Below are positions 9,722 through 19,121 of a DNA stretch of 64,000 nt, piece by piece (position 1 is the stretch's first letter; each line of letters opens with the position of its first letter). Position numbers and translations under genes: made by a program. Source of the DNA: Saccharothrix deserti (lineage in GTDB: Bacteria; Actinomycetota; Actinomycetes; Mycobacteriales; Pseudonocardiaceae); assembly GCF_009769385.1 (NCBI RefSeq), contig NZ_ML775963.1, forward strand, positions 1 to 64,000, read 5' to 3'. The notes below the pieces were generated by a model. It ran no database searches. It was not told the origin of the DNA and saw only the letters and a list, made by a program, of their open reading frames with translations.

Positions 9722-9737
9722 CCCCAAGACATCGGAG

Positions 9738-9765
9738 GGGCGGCCACCACGCGGGGTGGCCGCCC
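9738..9765 (+). terminator. greA terminator
   Basis: An 11-bp perfect stem (GGGCGGCCACC / GGTGGCCGCCC) with a 6-base loop, 16 bases after the greA stop, followed by TTCTG. Confidence 0.75.
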
Positions 9766-9801
9766 TTCTGCTGTCCCCCACGTCAAACCCCCAGCTCCCG
9801 C

Positions 9802-9926
9802 GCGAGTCGAACACTCAAGCCGCGTGTGTCCTACGTTCAGGACGCGTGTGTCCCACGTTCGCGTCGGGTGTGTCCTACGTTCAGAACGCGTGTGTCCTAC
9901 GTTCAGGACCCCCGAATTCAACGCTC
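9802..9926 (+). repeat. 22-bp-period intergenic repeat array 1 (six units)
   Basis: Six 15-bp units start at 9802, 9824, 9846, 9868, 9890 and 9912, exactly 22 bp apart. The four central units are GTGTGTCCTACGTTC or one-base variants. The first is a TCGAACACTC type and the last a TTCAACGCTC type. The seven spacer bases vary. The array lies between the convergent genes greA and the Lrp gene and ends 14 bases from the latter's stop codon. Confidence 0.9.
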
Positions 9927-9939
9927 GGAACACGCGACC

Positions 9940-10434
9940 TCAGACGATGTCCTCCAACAACGGGCGCACGCGAGGCGGGACCGGGGTCGAGAGCGCGATC
10001 GACGTGGACAGGCGCTGCACGCCCGGCACGTCCACGATCGAGTCGATCACCCGCTGCAAGTCGGCGTTCGACCGGGCCACGACCCGCACGAACAGGTCAC
10101 CCGGCCCGGTGGTGGCGTGCACCTCGCACACCTCGTTGATCGCGGCCAGCCCGTCGGACACCTCGTGCCGCCGTCCCTGCGCGATCTCCAGCACGGCGAA
10201 CGCGGTCAGCCCGTAGCCCATCGCGGCCAGGTCGAGCGCCGGCGGGAAGCCGGTCAGCACGCCGCGCGCCACCAGCCGGTCCAACCGGGCCTGCACCGTG
10301 CCGCGCGCCACGCCGAGCCGTCGTGAGCACTCCAACACGCCCAGTCGCGGCTCGTCCGTGAGCAGCAGCAACAGCCGTGCGTCCAAAGCGTCGACAACCT
10401 GGTCAGAGTGCTCAGTTTGCTCGTCAAAAGGCAT
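9940..10434 (-). CDS. Lrp/AsnC family transcriptional regulator
   Basis: A 164-residue regulator. An N-terminal winged helix (residues about 15-60, LDARLLLLLTDEPRLGVLECSRRLGVARGTVQARLDRL broken over the helices) is followed by the RAM/AsnC ligand-binding domain (GYGLTAFAVLEI, VCEVHATTGPGDLFVRVVA). It is divergent from hppD with a 75-base shared promoter region. It is therefore likely to control tyrosine catabolism in response to an aromatic amino acid or keto acid. That role is inferred from position; Lrp-type control of hppD is known in other actinomycetes. Confidence 0.88.
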   Translation of the reverse strand: MPFDEQTEHSDQVVDALDARLLLLLTDEPRLGVLECSRRLGVARGTVQARLDRLVARGVLTGFPPALDLAAMGYGLTAFAVLEIAQGRRHEVSDGLAAINEVCEVHATTGPGDLFVRVVARSNADLQRVIDSIVDVPGVQRLSTSIALSTPVPPRVRPLLEDIV

Positions 10435-10506
10435 GAATCACTGTACAAAACGACCAGCTAAACAAGCGACTGTTGCTCATCCTGCCCAGGCACGCACATC
10501 CTGTGA

Positions 10507-11691
<1,185 letters not shown>

Positions 11692-11705
11692 CGTTGTATG
11701 TCGAC

Positions 11706-11744
11706 AAGGGGCCGGTCCGGACGAACCCCCGGGCCGGCCTTTTC
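11706..11744 (+). terminator. hppD terminator
   Basis: A GC-rich stem (CCGGTCCGG with CCGGGCCGG, extended by GG/CC) followed by TTTT begins about 15 bases after the hppD stop. Confidence 0.65.
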
Positions 11745-11836
11745 CTGTCGGAACGCTGACGATGCCCTACCGGGTGCGCCGAGACCGGTACTCTCGGTGC
11801 GGGGATATCTCACACAGCATTCACCTGGAGGGTGGC

Positions 11837-12067
11837 ATGGCGCTCGCGGTACGGGTCACCGCGGTGCTCCCGCTCGTCGGAGCGGTGGCCACGGCCGTGG
11901 CGTTGACCGGCGCGGCCTTCTTCACCGTGGCCCACGCGGGATGCGCGGAGACCGGCCGGTTCGTGGATCGCGACGGCGTGGTGGAGTTCGTCGGCGGGTG
12001 CGTGGACGGTCAGGACCTGCCCGCCGTGCCGCGGGTGGAGAACGCGCGGTACGACTTCCAGCCCTGA
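11837..12067 (+). CDS. Small membrane-anchored or secreted protein
   Basis: A 76-residue protein of unknown function. Residues 1-32 are one hydrophobic stretch (VTAVLPLVGAVATAVALTGAAFF) that acts as a signal anchor. The exported part has two cysteines (AGCAETG, GGCVDGQ) spaced to form a disulfide. The ATG was chosen because GGAGGGTGG precedes it directly. Upstream in-frame starts would read through the hppD terminator. It sits 22 bases before the DUF2277 gene on the same strand, so the two may be cotranscribed. Confidence 0.65.
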   Translation: MALAVRVTAVLPLVGAVATAVALTGAAFFTVAHAGCAETGRFVDRDGVVEFVGGCVDGQDLPAVPRVENARYDFQP

Positions 12068-12089
12068 CGTTTTGGGCGATAGTGGAGCC

Positions 12090-12362
12090 ATGTGTCGCAA
12101 CATCAGGGTGCTCCACAACTTCGAACCGCCCGCCACGGAGGACGAGATCCGTGCGGCGGCCGTGCAGTACGTGCGCAAGGTGAGCGGCTCGACCCACCCG
12201 TCGGCGGTGAACCAGGAGGCGTTCGACGCCGCCGTCGAGGCGGTCGCCGAGGCCACCCGCGTCCTCCTCGACTCCCTGGTCACCAAGGCCCCGCCCCGTG
12301 ACCGCGAGGTGGAGGCCGCCAAGGCGAAGGAACGCTCCGCCGCCCGCTACGGCTCCAGCTGA
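12090..12362 (+). CDS. DUF2277 family protein
   Basis: A 90-residue protein that begins MCRNIRVLHNFEPPATEDEI, the hallmark opening of DUF2277. The rest is an all-helical body (EIRAAAVQYVRKVSG, NQEAFDAAVEAVAEAT) with a basic tail. The N-terminal CRNIR and LHNFEPPAT are the conserved parts of the family. Function is unknown. The stop codon lies 3 bases before the first unit of an intergenic repeat array. Confidence 0.85.
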   Translation: MCRNIRVLHNFEPPATEDEIRAAAVQYVRKVSGSTHPSAVNQEAFDAAVEAVAEATRVLLDSLVTKAPPRDREVEAAKAKERSAARYGSS

Positions 12363-12365
12363 CCC

Positions 12366-12468
12366 GAGAGTCCTACGTTCAGCGCACGTGAGTCCTACGT
12401 TCAGGCCGCGTGTGTCCTACGTTCAGAACAGGTGTGTCCTACGTTCGGAACACCCGAGTTGAACACTC
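12366..12468 (+). repeat. 22-bp-period repeat array 2, forward half (five units)
   Basis: 15-bp units at 12366, 12388, 12410, 12432 and 12454, exactly 22 bp apart. The first four carry TCCTACGTTC behind GAGAG, GTGAG or GTGTG; the fifth is the GAGTTGAACACTC type. They start 3 bases after the DUF2277 stop codon. Confidence 0.9.
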
Positions 12469-12469
12469 G

Positions 12470-12521
12470 GAACACCCCGAACCCCGCGCTCGTGATGGCT
12501 GAGCGCGGGGTTCGGGTGTTC
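12470..12521. terminator. Long bidirectional hairpin between convergent genes
   Basis: Arms at 12470-12491 and 12501-12521 pair over 21 bp with a single bulged base around a 9-base loop. The hairpin sits in the middle of the repeat array, between DUF2277 (+) and metB (-), so it can serve both transcripts. Confidence 0.7.
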
Positions 12522-12522
12522 T

Positions 12523-12581
12523 GAACGTAGGACTCACGCATCGCGAACGTAGGACACTCGCGTCGCGAACGTAGGACACAC
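12523..12581 (-). repeat. 22-bp-period repeat array 2, reverse half (three units)
   Basis: Inverted units (GAACGTAGGACTCAC and variants) start at 12523, 12545 and 12567, again exactly 22 bp apart. They end 4 bases before the metB stop codon. With the forward half and the central hairpin this makes one large inverted repeat. Confidence 0.9.
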
Positions 12582-12585
12582 GTGG

Positions 12586-13737
12586 TTAGTCGAGGGCGGA
12601 CAGGAGGTCGGCGATCAGGTCGTCGGCCGATTCGATGCCCACGGAGATGCGGATCAGGTCGTCGGGGACCTGGAGGAGCGAGCCGGCGGTGCTGGCGTGC
12701 GTCATCCGGCCCGGGTGCTCGATCAGGGATTCGACGCCGCCCAGCGACTCGGCCAGGGTGAACAGCTTGGTGCGGGAGCAGACGCGCAGGGCTGCTTCCT
12801 CGCCGCCGGCGACCGTGAACGAGATCATCCCGCCGAACCGGCGCATCTGCTTCGCCGCGACCTCGTGACCGGGGTGCTCGGGCAGGCCCGGGTAGAGCAC
12901 GCGGGTCACCTTCGGGTGCCGGACGAGGGCCTCGGCGACCTTCTCGGCGTTGTCCGAGTGCTTCTCCATGCGCACTTCGAGCGTCTTGATGCCGCGCAAC
13001 GTCAACCAAGCGTCGAACGGCCCCGGCACCGCGCCCGCACCGTTCTGCAGGAACCCGAACTGCGCGTCGAGGTCGTCGTCCGAGGTGATCAGAGCGCCGC
13101 CGACGACGTCCGAGTGCCCGCCCACGTACTTGGTGGTCGAGTGCAGCACCACGTCCGCACCCAGCTCCAACGGGCTCTGGAGGTACGGCGAGGCGAACGT
13201 GTTGTCGACCACCAGCCGCGCCCCCGCCGAGTGCGCGACCTGCGCGAGCAGCGCGATGTCGGCGATGTTGAGCAGCGGGTTGGTCGGCGTCTCGACCCAG
13301 ATCACCTTGGTGTTCGGGCGGACGGCCGCGCGCACCGCGTCGACGTCGGACAGCGGCACCGGCGTGTGCTCGACACCCCACTGGCTGAGCACCTTGTCGA
13401 TCAGCCGGAACGTGCCGCCGTACGCGTCGTTCGGGATGACGACGTGGTCGCCCGGACGGCACATCGCGCGCAGGGCGGTGTCCGTCGCGCCCATGCCGGA
13501 GGCGAACGCGCGCCCGTGCCGTCCGCCTTCGAGCGCCGCCAGGCACTCCTCCAGCGCGGCACGGGTCGGGTTGCCGGTGCGCGAGTACTCGAACCCGCCG
13601 CGCAGGCCGCCGACGCCGTCCTGGGCGTAGGTGGAGGTGGCGTGGATCGGCACGATGACCGAGCCCGTCGTCGGGTCGGGGTCCTGCCCGGCGTGGATAG
13701 CCCTGGTCGCGAACCCGTAGTGGCCGGTATCCGTCAT
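12586..13737 (-). CDS. metB: Cystathionine gamma-synthase/lyase (MetB-type PLP enzyme)
   Basis: A 383-residue Cys/Met-metabolism PLP enzyme. Seen: YSRTGNPTRAALEECLAALE near residue 50, the cofactor region ASGMGATDTAL, DNTFASPYLQSPLELGADVV, and the PLP lysine in HSTTKYVGGHSD. C-terminal SLGGVESLIEHPGRMTH is typical of the gamma subfamily. Synthase (O-acylhomoserine plus cysteine) and lyase (cystathionine to cysteine) are hard to separate by sequence. The cbs gene two genes upstream on the same strand favours a transsulfuration role, possibly in the reverse direction. Rv1079 is the positional counterpart. The ATG at 13737 was chosen because members begin MTDTGHYGFATRAIHAG; ten more upstream codons are open. 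Confidence 0.92.
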   Translation of the reverse strand: MTDTGHYGFATRAIHAGQDPDPTTGSVIVPIHATSTYAQDGVGGLRGGFEYSRTGNPTRAALEECLAALEGGRHGRAFASGMGATDTALRAMCRPGDHVVIPNDAYGGTFRLIDKVLSQWGVEHTPVPLSDVDAVRAAVRPNTKVIWVETPTNPLLNIADIALLAQVAHSAGARLVVDNTFASPYLQSPLELGADVVLHSTTKYVGGHSDVVGGALITSDDDLDAQFGFLQNGAGAVPGPFDAWLTLRGIKTLEVRMEKHSDNAEKVAEALVRHPKVTRVLYPGLPEHPGHEVAAKQMRRFGGMISFTVAGGEEAALRVCSRTKLFTLAESLGGVESLIEHPGRMTHASTAGSLLQVPDDLIRISVGIESADDLIADLLSALD

Positions 13738-13764
13738 GCCTTTAGGGTACGGCGACCGAAAAAA

Positions 13765-13800
13765 CAACCGCCCGTCGGCTGGACGGCCGACGGGCGGTTG
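13765..13800 (-). terminator. Intrinsic terminator after the RDD gene
   Basis: A 14-bp perfect stem (CAACCGCCCGTCGG / CCGACGGGCGGTTG, 8-base loop) is followed on the minus strand by TTTTTT. It ends the RDD gene transcript 28 bases before the metB start, so metB needs its own promoter within or just after it. Confidence 0.85.
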
Positions 13801-13852
13801 GGTGAAATCGCCGGAAATTCTCCGGATGAACCCGGTGAATCAGATAAACCAG

Positions 13853-14992
13853 TCACCACTGCTGGGGCGGCTGCTGACCGTACGGGTTCGGCTGCTGCGG
13901 CTGCCCGTACGGGTTCGACGCGGGCTGCTGGCCGTAGGGGTTCGGCTGCTGCTGGCCGTACCCGCCACCACCGCCACCACCGGGGTAACCGCCGGGGGCC
14001 GCGGCCTCCGGGGCGTTCACCACGACGGTGCCCATGATCTTGTCGGCCCACGTCTGCTTCTTGGCCTCCCACAGCGGCGCGAACCAGCCCGCGTAGCAGG
14101 CGATCGAGTCCACGAAGTGGCACAGGTGCCGGACGAAGGCGTTGCCGAAGCCGATCGGCTGCCCCGTCTCCTCCTTGATGAGCTTGATCTTGGCCATCTT
14201 CTTGCCCATCGACTGGCCGGTGGTGCCCGCCAGGTAAAACGAGTTGTAGATGATGAAACCGAGGAGGCCCAGGTAGGCGACACCGCTGATGATGATCGAG
14301 ATCGTCGGGTCACCGCTGGTCGCGGTGACCGTGCCGATGCCCGCCAGGATGCCGACGATGAGACCGGGCGCGAAGTAGTCGATCAGGAAGCCGAGCGCGC
14401 GGCTGCCCCACTCCGCGTACCCGCCGGCGGGCGCCGGAGCGGCGTACGCGGGCTGGCCGTAGCCGGGCTGCGCGCCCCACGCCTGCTGCTGCGGCTGCCC
14501 GTACGGGTTCGACGGGGCCTGCTGGCCGTAGGGGTTCGACGACGGCGGCTGGCCGTACGGGTTCGCCTGGGGCTGAGCCTGGGGCTGGGCCTGAGGCTGG
14601 CCGTACGGGTTGGCCGGCTGCTGCTGTCCGTACGGCTGCTGCCCGTACGGCTGCTGGCCGTACTGGGCGGGCTGCTGCTGACCGTAGGCGGGCTGCTGCT
14701 GGGCCGGGAACGCGCCCGAGCCCGGCTGCTGCGCCTGCTGGCCGTAGGGGTTCGACGGGGGCTGCTGCTGGGTCGCGCCCGGAGGAACGACCTGCGTCGC
14801 GTCCGGGTTCGACGCGGGCTGCTGGCCGGAGGACACGACCTGGGTCGCCTCCGGCGGCGGGAAGGCAGGGGGCTGACCACCGCTCGGCACGACCTGGGTC
14901 GCGTCGGCGTTCGAGGGCTGGGCACCCTGCCCCTGCTCCTGCGGATGTTGACCGCCGAACTGCTGGTTCTCTGGCGGCTGCGGAGCGTTCAT
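13853..14992 (-). CDS. RDD-family membrane protein with long Pro/Gln-rich N-terminus (Pra-like)
   Basis: A 379-residue homologue of the mycobacterial proline-rich antigen Pra (Rv1078). Residues 1-180 are low-complexity, built of NPYGQQ, YGQQP and similar repeats. Three copies of a D/E-ATQVV motif (DATQVVPSG, EATQVVSSG, DATQVVPPG) lie in the first 75 residues. The RDD domain follows with about three transmembrane helices (SRALGFLIDYFAPGLIVGILAGI; ISIIISGVAYLGLLGFIIYNSF) and the family helix GQSMGKKMAKIKLI. A second Gly/Pro/Gln tail ends the protein. The Thr in the TQVV repeats could be a Ser/Thr-kinase target read by FHA domains; this is inference. The internal ATG is used because it follows a GGAAA-like site and begins the repeat region. 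Confidence 0.85.
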   Translation of the reverse strand: MNAPQPPENQQFGGQHPQEQGQGAQPSNADATQVVPSGGQPPAFPPPEATQVVSSGQQPASNPDATQVVPPGATQQQPPSNPYGQQAQQPGSGAFPAQQQPAYGQQQPAQYGQQPYGQQPYGQQQPANPYGQPQAQPQAQPQANPYGQPPSSNPYGQQAPSNPYGQPQQQAWGAQPGYGQPAYAAPAPAGGYAEWGSRALGFLIDYFAPGLIVGILAGIGTVTATSGDPTISIIISGVAYLGLLGFIIYNSFYLAGTTGQSMGKKMAKIKLIKEETGQPIGFGNAFVRHLCHFVDSIACYAGWFAPLWEAKKQTWADKIMGTVVVNAPEAAAPGGYPGGGGGGGYGQQQPNPYGQQPASNPYGQPQQPNPYGQQPPQQW

Positions 14993-15097
14993 CGGAGTTT
15001 CCAACCCCCTTGGCACGGGCCGTAGGCGTATGAGTCGGTGGCCAACGCTAGCGGATGCCGCCGCGCCGGCCACCAGCAACCGGTCAACACGTCCGAA

Positions 15098-16468
15098 TCA
15101 GCGACCGGCGAGGAAACCCAGGATGTCCTGCCGGGTGACCACACCGGCGGGCTTTCCGTCCTCCAGCACCAGCGCACCGTCTGCTGAGGACAGTGCCTGC
15201 ATGGCCGAGCTGATCGACTCGCCCGCGCCGATCGTGGGCAGTTTCAACGACATGTGCCTGTCCAGCCGGTCGGTCAGCTGCGCCTTGCCGGTGAACAGCG
15301 CGTCGAGCAGGTCCCGCTCGTTGACCGCGCCCGCGACCTCGGCGGCCATCACCGGCGGCTCGGCGTTGACGACCGGCATCTGGGAAACGCCGTACTCGCG
15401 CATGATCGCGACCGCCTCGGCGACCGTCTCATTGGGATGGCCGTGCACGAGGTCCGGCATCGTGCCGTCCTTGCGCCGCAACACGTCCCCGACCGTCGCA
15501 CCGGACGTGTCGGGCGACAGGAAGCCGTACTGCGCCATCCACTTGTCGTTGAACACACTCGACAGGTAGCCGCGTCCGCCGTCGGGCAGCAGCACGACGA
15601 TCACGTCGTCCGGGCCCGCGCTCTCGGCCACCCGCAGCGCCGCCGCGACGGCCATGCCGCACGAGCCGCCGACGAGCAGGCCCTCCTCGCGGGCCAGCCG
15701 CCGGGTGATCTCGAACGAGTCGGCGTCGGTGATCGCCACGATCTCGTCGCACACGGTGCGGTCGTAGGCGTCCGGCCAGAAGTCCTCGCCGACGCCCTCC
15801 ACCAGGTACGGCCTGCCGGTGCCGCCGGAGTAGACCGAGCCCTCCGGGTCCGCGCCGATGACCTTGACCCGGCCCTCGGAGACCTCCTTGAGGTACTTGC
15901 CGGTGCCCGAGATGGTGCCGCCGGTGCCGACGCCCGCGACGAAGTGCGTGATCCTGCCCTCAGTCTGCCGCCACACCTCGGGGCCGGTGCCGTGGTAGTG
16001 GCTGGCCGGGTTCTCCGGGTTGGCGTACTGGTTGGGCTTCCACGCGCCGGGGATCTCGGCGACCAGGCGGTCGGAGACGTTGTAGTACGAGTCGGGGTGC
16101 TCCGGCGCGACCGCGGTCGGGCACACCACGACCTCGGCGCCGTACGCCTTGAGCACGTTGCGCTTGTCCACGCTGACCTTGTCCGGGCAGACGAAGACGC
16201 ACTTGTAGCCCTTCTGCTGGGCCACGAGCGCGAGGCCGACGCCGGTGTTGCCGGACGTGGGCTCGACGATCGTGCCGCCGGGCTCGAGCTCGCCGCTGCG
16301 CTCGGCCGCCTCGACCATCCGCAACGCGATGCGGTCCTTCACGCTGCCGCCGGGGTTGAGGTACTCGACCTTGGCCAGGATGAGCGGCTGGAGGCCTTCG
16401 GCCACCGCGTTCAGCTTCACCAGCGGCGTGTTGCCGACCAGGTCTACGACGCTCTCGACGTACTCCAC
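15098..16468 (-). CDS. cbs: Cystathionine beta-synthase
   Basis: A PLP enzyme of 456 residues that condenses serine (or O-acetylserine) with homocysteine to give cystathionine. Seen: the PLP lysine motif LNPGGSVKDRIA near residue 43, the substrate loop PTSGNTG, and GVGTGGTISGTGKYLKE for phosphate binding. Two C-terminal CBS domains span residues about 335-456 (DLVHGHPNETVAEAVAIMREYGVSQMPVV in parts, and DRHMSLKLPTIGAGESISSAM). No heme-binding N-terminus is present, as expected for bacteria. The GTG start has GGAAGG 8 bases upstream. With metB it forms a transsulfuration pair. It corresponds to Rv1077. Confidence 0.93.
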   Translation of the reverse strand: MEYVESVVDLVGNTPLVKLNAVAEGLQPLILAKVEYLNPGGSVKDRIALRMVEAAERSGELEPGGTIVEPTSGNTGVGLALVAQQKGYKCVFVCPDKVSVDKRNVLKAYGAEVVVCPTAVAPEHPDSYYNVSDRLVAEIPGAWKPNQYANPENPASHYHGTGPEVWRQTEGRITHFVAGVGTGGTISGTGKYLKEVSEGRVKVIGADPEGSVYSGGTGRPYLVEGVGEDFWPDAYDRTVCDEIVAITDADSFEITRRLAREEGLLVGGSCGMAVAAALRVAESAGPDDVIVVLLPDGGRGYLSSVFNDKWMAQYGFLSPDTSGATVGDVLRRKDGTMPDLVHGHPNETVAEAVAIMREYGVSQMPVVNAEPPVMAAEVAGAVNERDLLDALFTGKAQLTDRLDRHMSLKLPTIGAGESISSAMQALSSADGALVLEDGKPAGVVTRQDILGFLAGR

Positions 16469-16616
16469 GACGGACCTTCCACTTCTTGAGATGACGCGCT
16501 GAGCGTATATGGGTGTAGCGGCGTTCGGCCCGATGGACGATTTCGCCCGGATGACGACTCCGCCCAGATGATGAGTCGCGCGGTGGACGATAGGGACCGG
16601 GAGAGGAGTGGTCGCT

Positions 16617-17468
16617 ATGCGGGGGTTCCGGCTCGTCGCGGTGGTCGCGGGGGCGTTGGGCGGGTTGACCGGGGTGGCGTACGGGCTGTTCACCGAGCAG
16701 TCGCGGCGGGCGCGGGTGGTGATCGGGGTGCCGGACGCGCCGCCGTTGCGCGCGGACGGGGTGTACGGCGTGTTCAGCGGTGCGCCCAGCGGGATGGAGC
16801 CCAGCGGGATGAGGCACAGCGGGATGAGGCCGGACGGCGGTGACGGGCCGGGTTCGCCGGTGCGGTTCGCCGTGCTCGGCGACTCGATGGCGGCCGGGCT
16901 GGGGGTGGACGACCCGGCCGAGTTACCGGGTGTGGTGCTGGCGACCGGGTTGGCCGACGAGATCGGGTCGCCGGTGCGGCTGGAGACGTACGCGATCTCC
17001 GGTTCCACGACCCGGGACCTGTCGGCCCAGGTGGACCGGGTGGTGGCCGACCCGCCCGACCTGGCGCTGGTGATCATCGGGGCGAACGACGTGACCACGC
17101 GCCTGTCGATCCCGGTGTCGGCGGCGTTGCTGGGCGCGGAGGTGCGGCGACTGCGTGCGGCCGGGATCGGGGTGGTCGTTGGCACGTGCCCGGACCTGGG
17201 GACGGTGCGGCCGATCGCCGAGCCGCTGCGGTCGGTGGCGCGTGCCTGGTCACGGCGGTTGGCGCGGGCCCAGCGGGTCGAGGTGGAACGGGCGGGCGGG
17301 GTGGCGGTGGCGTTGGGCGACCTGTTGGCGGCGGAGTTCCACGCGCGGTACTTGCACTACTTCAGCCGTGACCGGTTCCACCCGAGCGCGGCCGGGTACG
17401 AGGCGGCGACGTCGATCCTGCTGGCGCCGTTGTGCGGCGTCCTTCGTCACGAGTGGTGGCCGCGCTGA
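16617..17468 (+). CDS. Exported SGNH/GDSL-family esterase
   Basis: An SGNH hydrolase of 283 residues with an N-terminal signal anchor (LVAVVAGALGGLTGVAYGLF). Block I is AVLGDSMAAGLG (nucleophile Ser). IIGANDVT gives the Asn block. The catalytic Asp and His are in DRFHPSAAGYE near the C-terminus. The positional counterpart is Rv1075c. The start uses ATG preceded by GAGAGGAG. Between signal and catalytic domain the protein carries SGMEPSGMRHSGMRPDG, from a DNA triplication of a 15-bp unit near 16789-16830. It is divergent from cbs, with a 148-base gap. Confidence 0.85.
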   Translation: MRGFRLVAVVAGALGGLTGVAYGLFTEQSRRARVVIGVPDAPPLRADGVYGVFSGAPSGMEPSGMRHSGMRPDGGDGPGSPVRFAVLGDSMAAGLGVDDPAELPGVVLATGLADEIGSPVRLETYAISGSTTRDLSAQVDRVVADPPDLALVIIGANDVTTRLSIPVSAALLGAEVRRLRAAGIGVVVGTCPDLGTVRPIAEPLRSVARAWSRRLARAQRVEVERAGGVAVALGDLLAAEFHARYLHYFSRDRFHPSAAGYEAATSILLAPLCGVLRHEWWPR

Positions 17469-17524
17469 ACAGGCGTTAACTAGGCTTCTCGCCACACGTT
17501 ACGGCGAAACAAAGGAGTTCCGTA

Positions 17525-18745
17525 ATGCCTGAGGCCGTGATCGTCTCCGCCGCCCGGTCGCCCATCGGGCGCGCGGGCAAGGGCTCGCTCAAGGACATGC
17601 GCGCCGACGACCTGACCGTGCAGGTCCTCAAGGCCGCGCTGGCGAAGGTGCCGCAGCTCGACCCGAACGACATCGACGACCTCATGCTGGGTTGCGGTCT
17701 GCCCGGCGGCGAGCAGGGTTTCAACATGGGCCGCGTGGTGTCCGTGCTGGCGGGGTACGACAACCTGCCCGGCACCACGGTCACGCGCTACTGCGCGTCC
17801 AGCGTGCAGACGACCCGGATGGCGCTGCACGCCATCAAGGCGGGCGAGGGTGACGTGTTCATCAGCGCCGGCGTGGAGACGGTGTCGAGCTTCGCGCGCG
17901 GGTCGTCCGACTCGTGGCCGGGCACGCACAACCCGGTGTTCGCCGACGCCGAGGCGCGGACGGCGGAGGTGGCCCAGTCCGGCGCGTCGGAGTGGGTCGA
18001 CCCCCGGGTGAACGGGCAGCTGCCGGACATCTACATCGCCATGGGGCAGACGGCGGAGAACCTGGCGCTGACCAAGGGGATCTCGCGCGAGGAGATGGAC
18101 CGGTTCGGCGTGCGGTCGCAGAACCTCGCCGAGAAGGCCATCGCCAACGGCTTCTGGGCGCGCGAGATCACCCCGATCACGCTGCCGGACGGCACGGTCG
18201 TGTCGACCGACGACGGCCCGCGTGCCGGCGTGACGCTCGAGGGCGTGTCGGGGCTGAAGCCGGTGTTCCGGCCGGACGGGCGGGTCACCGCGGGTAACTG
18301 CTGCCCGCTGAACGACGGCGCGGCGGCGTTGGTGATCATGAGCGACGTGAAGGCGCGTGAGTTGGGCATCACACCGCTGGCGCGGATCGTGTCGACCGGT
18401 GTGTCCGGTTTGTCGCCGGAGATCATGGGGCTCGGGCCGGTCGAGGCGTCGCGGCGGGCGTTGGCGCTGGCGGGGATGTCGGTGTCGGACATCGACCTGG
18501 TGGAGATCAACGAGGCGTTCGCGGCGCAGGTCATCCCGTCGTACCAGGACCTGGGGATCGATCTCGACCGGCTGAACGTCAACGGCGGCGCGATCGCCGT
18601 CGGTCACCCGTTCGGGATGACCGGGGCGCGGATCACCACGACGTTGATCAACTCGCTGCAGTTCCACGACAAGCAGTTCGGGCTGGAGACGATGTGCGTC
18701 GGCGGCGGTCAGGGCATGGCGATGGTCATCGAACGACTGAGCTGA
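17525..18745 (+). CDS. Acetyl-CoA C-acyltransferase (thiolase)
   Basis: A 406-residue thiolase that condenses or cleaves acyl-CoA units. The nucleophilic Cys is in TRYCASSVQTT (about residue 90). The C-terminal GGAIAVGHPFGMTGAR carries the catalytic His, and CVGGGQGMA carries the second catalytic Cys. The conserved NEAFAAQV segment is also present. The positional counterpart is FadA3 (Rv1074c), and a degradative role in fatty-acid oxidation is more likely than a biosynthetic one. An AAAGGAG site precedes the ATG. No acyl-CoA dehydrogenase or hydratase gene is adjacent, so its partner enzymes lie elsewhere. Confidence 0.92.
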   Translation: MPEAVIVSAARSPIGRAGKGSLKDMRADDLTVQVLKAALAKVPQLDPNDIDDLMLGCGLPGGEQGFNMGRVVSVLAGYDNLPGTTVTRYCASSVQTTRMALHAIKAGEGDVFISAGVETVSSFARGSSDSWPGTHNPVFADAEARTAEVAQSGASEWVDPRVNGQLPDIYIAMGQTAENLALTKGISREEMDRFGVRSQNLAEKAIANGFWAREITPITLPDGTVVSTDDGPRAGVTLEGVSGLKPVFRPDGRVTAGNCCPLNDGAAALVIMSDVKARELGITPLARIVSTGVSGLSPEIMGLGPVEASRRALALAGMSVSDIDLVEINEAFAAQVIPSYQDLGIDLDRLNVNGGAIAVGHPFGMTGARITTTLINSLQFHDKQFGLETMCVGGGQGMAMVIERLS

Positions 18746-18801
18746 CCATCGTCACGTTTTACTGTTACCAGACGTCCTACTCTTGAGTAGGGAGGTCGGG
18801 G

Positions 18802-19014
18802 GTGACGATGCCGTACGTGTGGTGGCACAGCGGGTACGACCGGCTGTGCCACGCATTTTCGGTGGAACAGGCCTCGGAGGCCTACTTCGAGGCGGCGTGC
18901 ACCCATTCGGTGCCGCCGGAGTTCGTGGTCCGGTCGCCGGGTGGGGCGCTGTGCGTACTGTGCCTCGTCGAGGTGGGGTCGGCCATCGAGGACGACCACG
19001 GGTGGCGCGACTGA
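18802..19014 (+). CDS. Small hypothetical protein with paired cysteines
   Basis: A 70-residue protein that starts at a GTG with GGAGG six bases upstream. It holds four cysteines and several histidines (RLCHAFSVEQ, AACTHSVPPE, LCVLCLVEVG). The CxxC near the C-terminus together with the upstream Cys/His could form a zinc ribbon. No signal peptide or membrane helix is visible. I do not recognise a named family. The stop codon lies 10 bases before a 22-bp-period repeat array. Confidence 0.65.
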   Translation: MTMPYVWWHSGYDRLCHAFSVEQASEAYFEAACTHSVPPEFVVRSPGGALCVLCLVEVGSAIEDDHGWRD

Positions 19015-19024
19015 CGCGCGTTCC

Positions 19025-19105
19025 GAACGTTGAATTCAGTGGTCCTGAACGTAGGACTCTCGCGGTCTGAACGTAGGACTCTCGCGGTCTGAAGGTAGGA
19101 CACAC
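19025..19105 (-). repeat. 22-bp-period repeat array 3 (four units)
   Basis: Four inverted units at 19025, 19047, 19069 and 19091, exactly 22 bp apart: GAACGTTGAATTCAG, two GAACGTAGGACTCTC, and GAAGGTAGGACACAC. The array lies between the convergent small zinc-type gene and the Bax1-I gene, and its far end is next to the Bax1-I terminator. Confidence 0.9.
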
Positions 19106-19121
19106 GGGTGGGTGGGATGAG

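Noticed and set aside
9826..10326. Peptides rich in VCPTF, VSYVQ and CVLRS in the intergenic repeat
   Set aside because: They arise from reading the 22-bp repeat in three rotating frames; the same peptides appear in every array and have no start signals.
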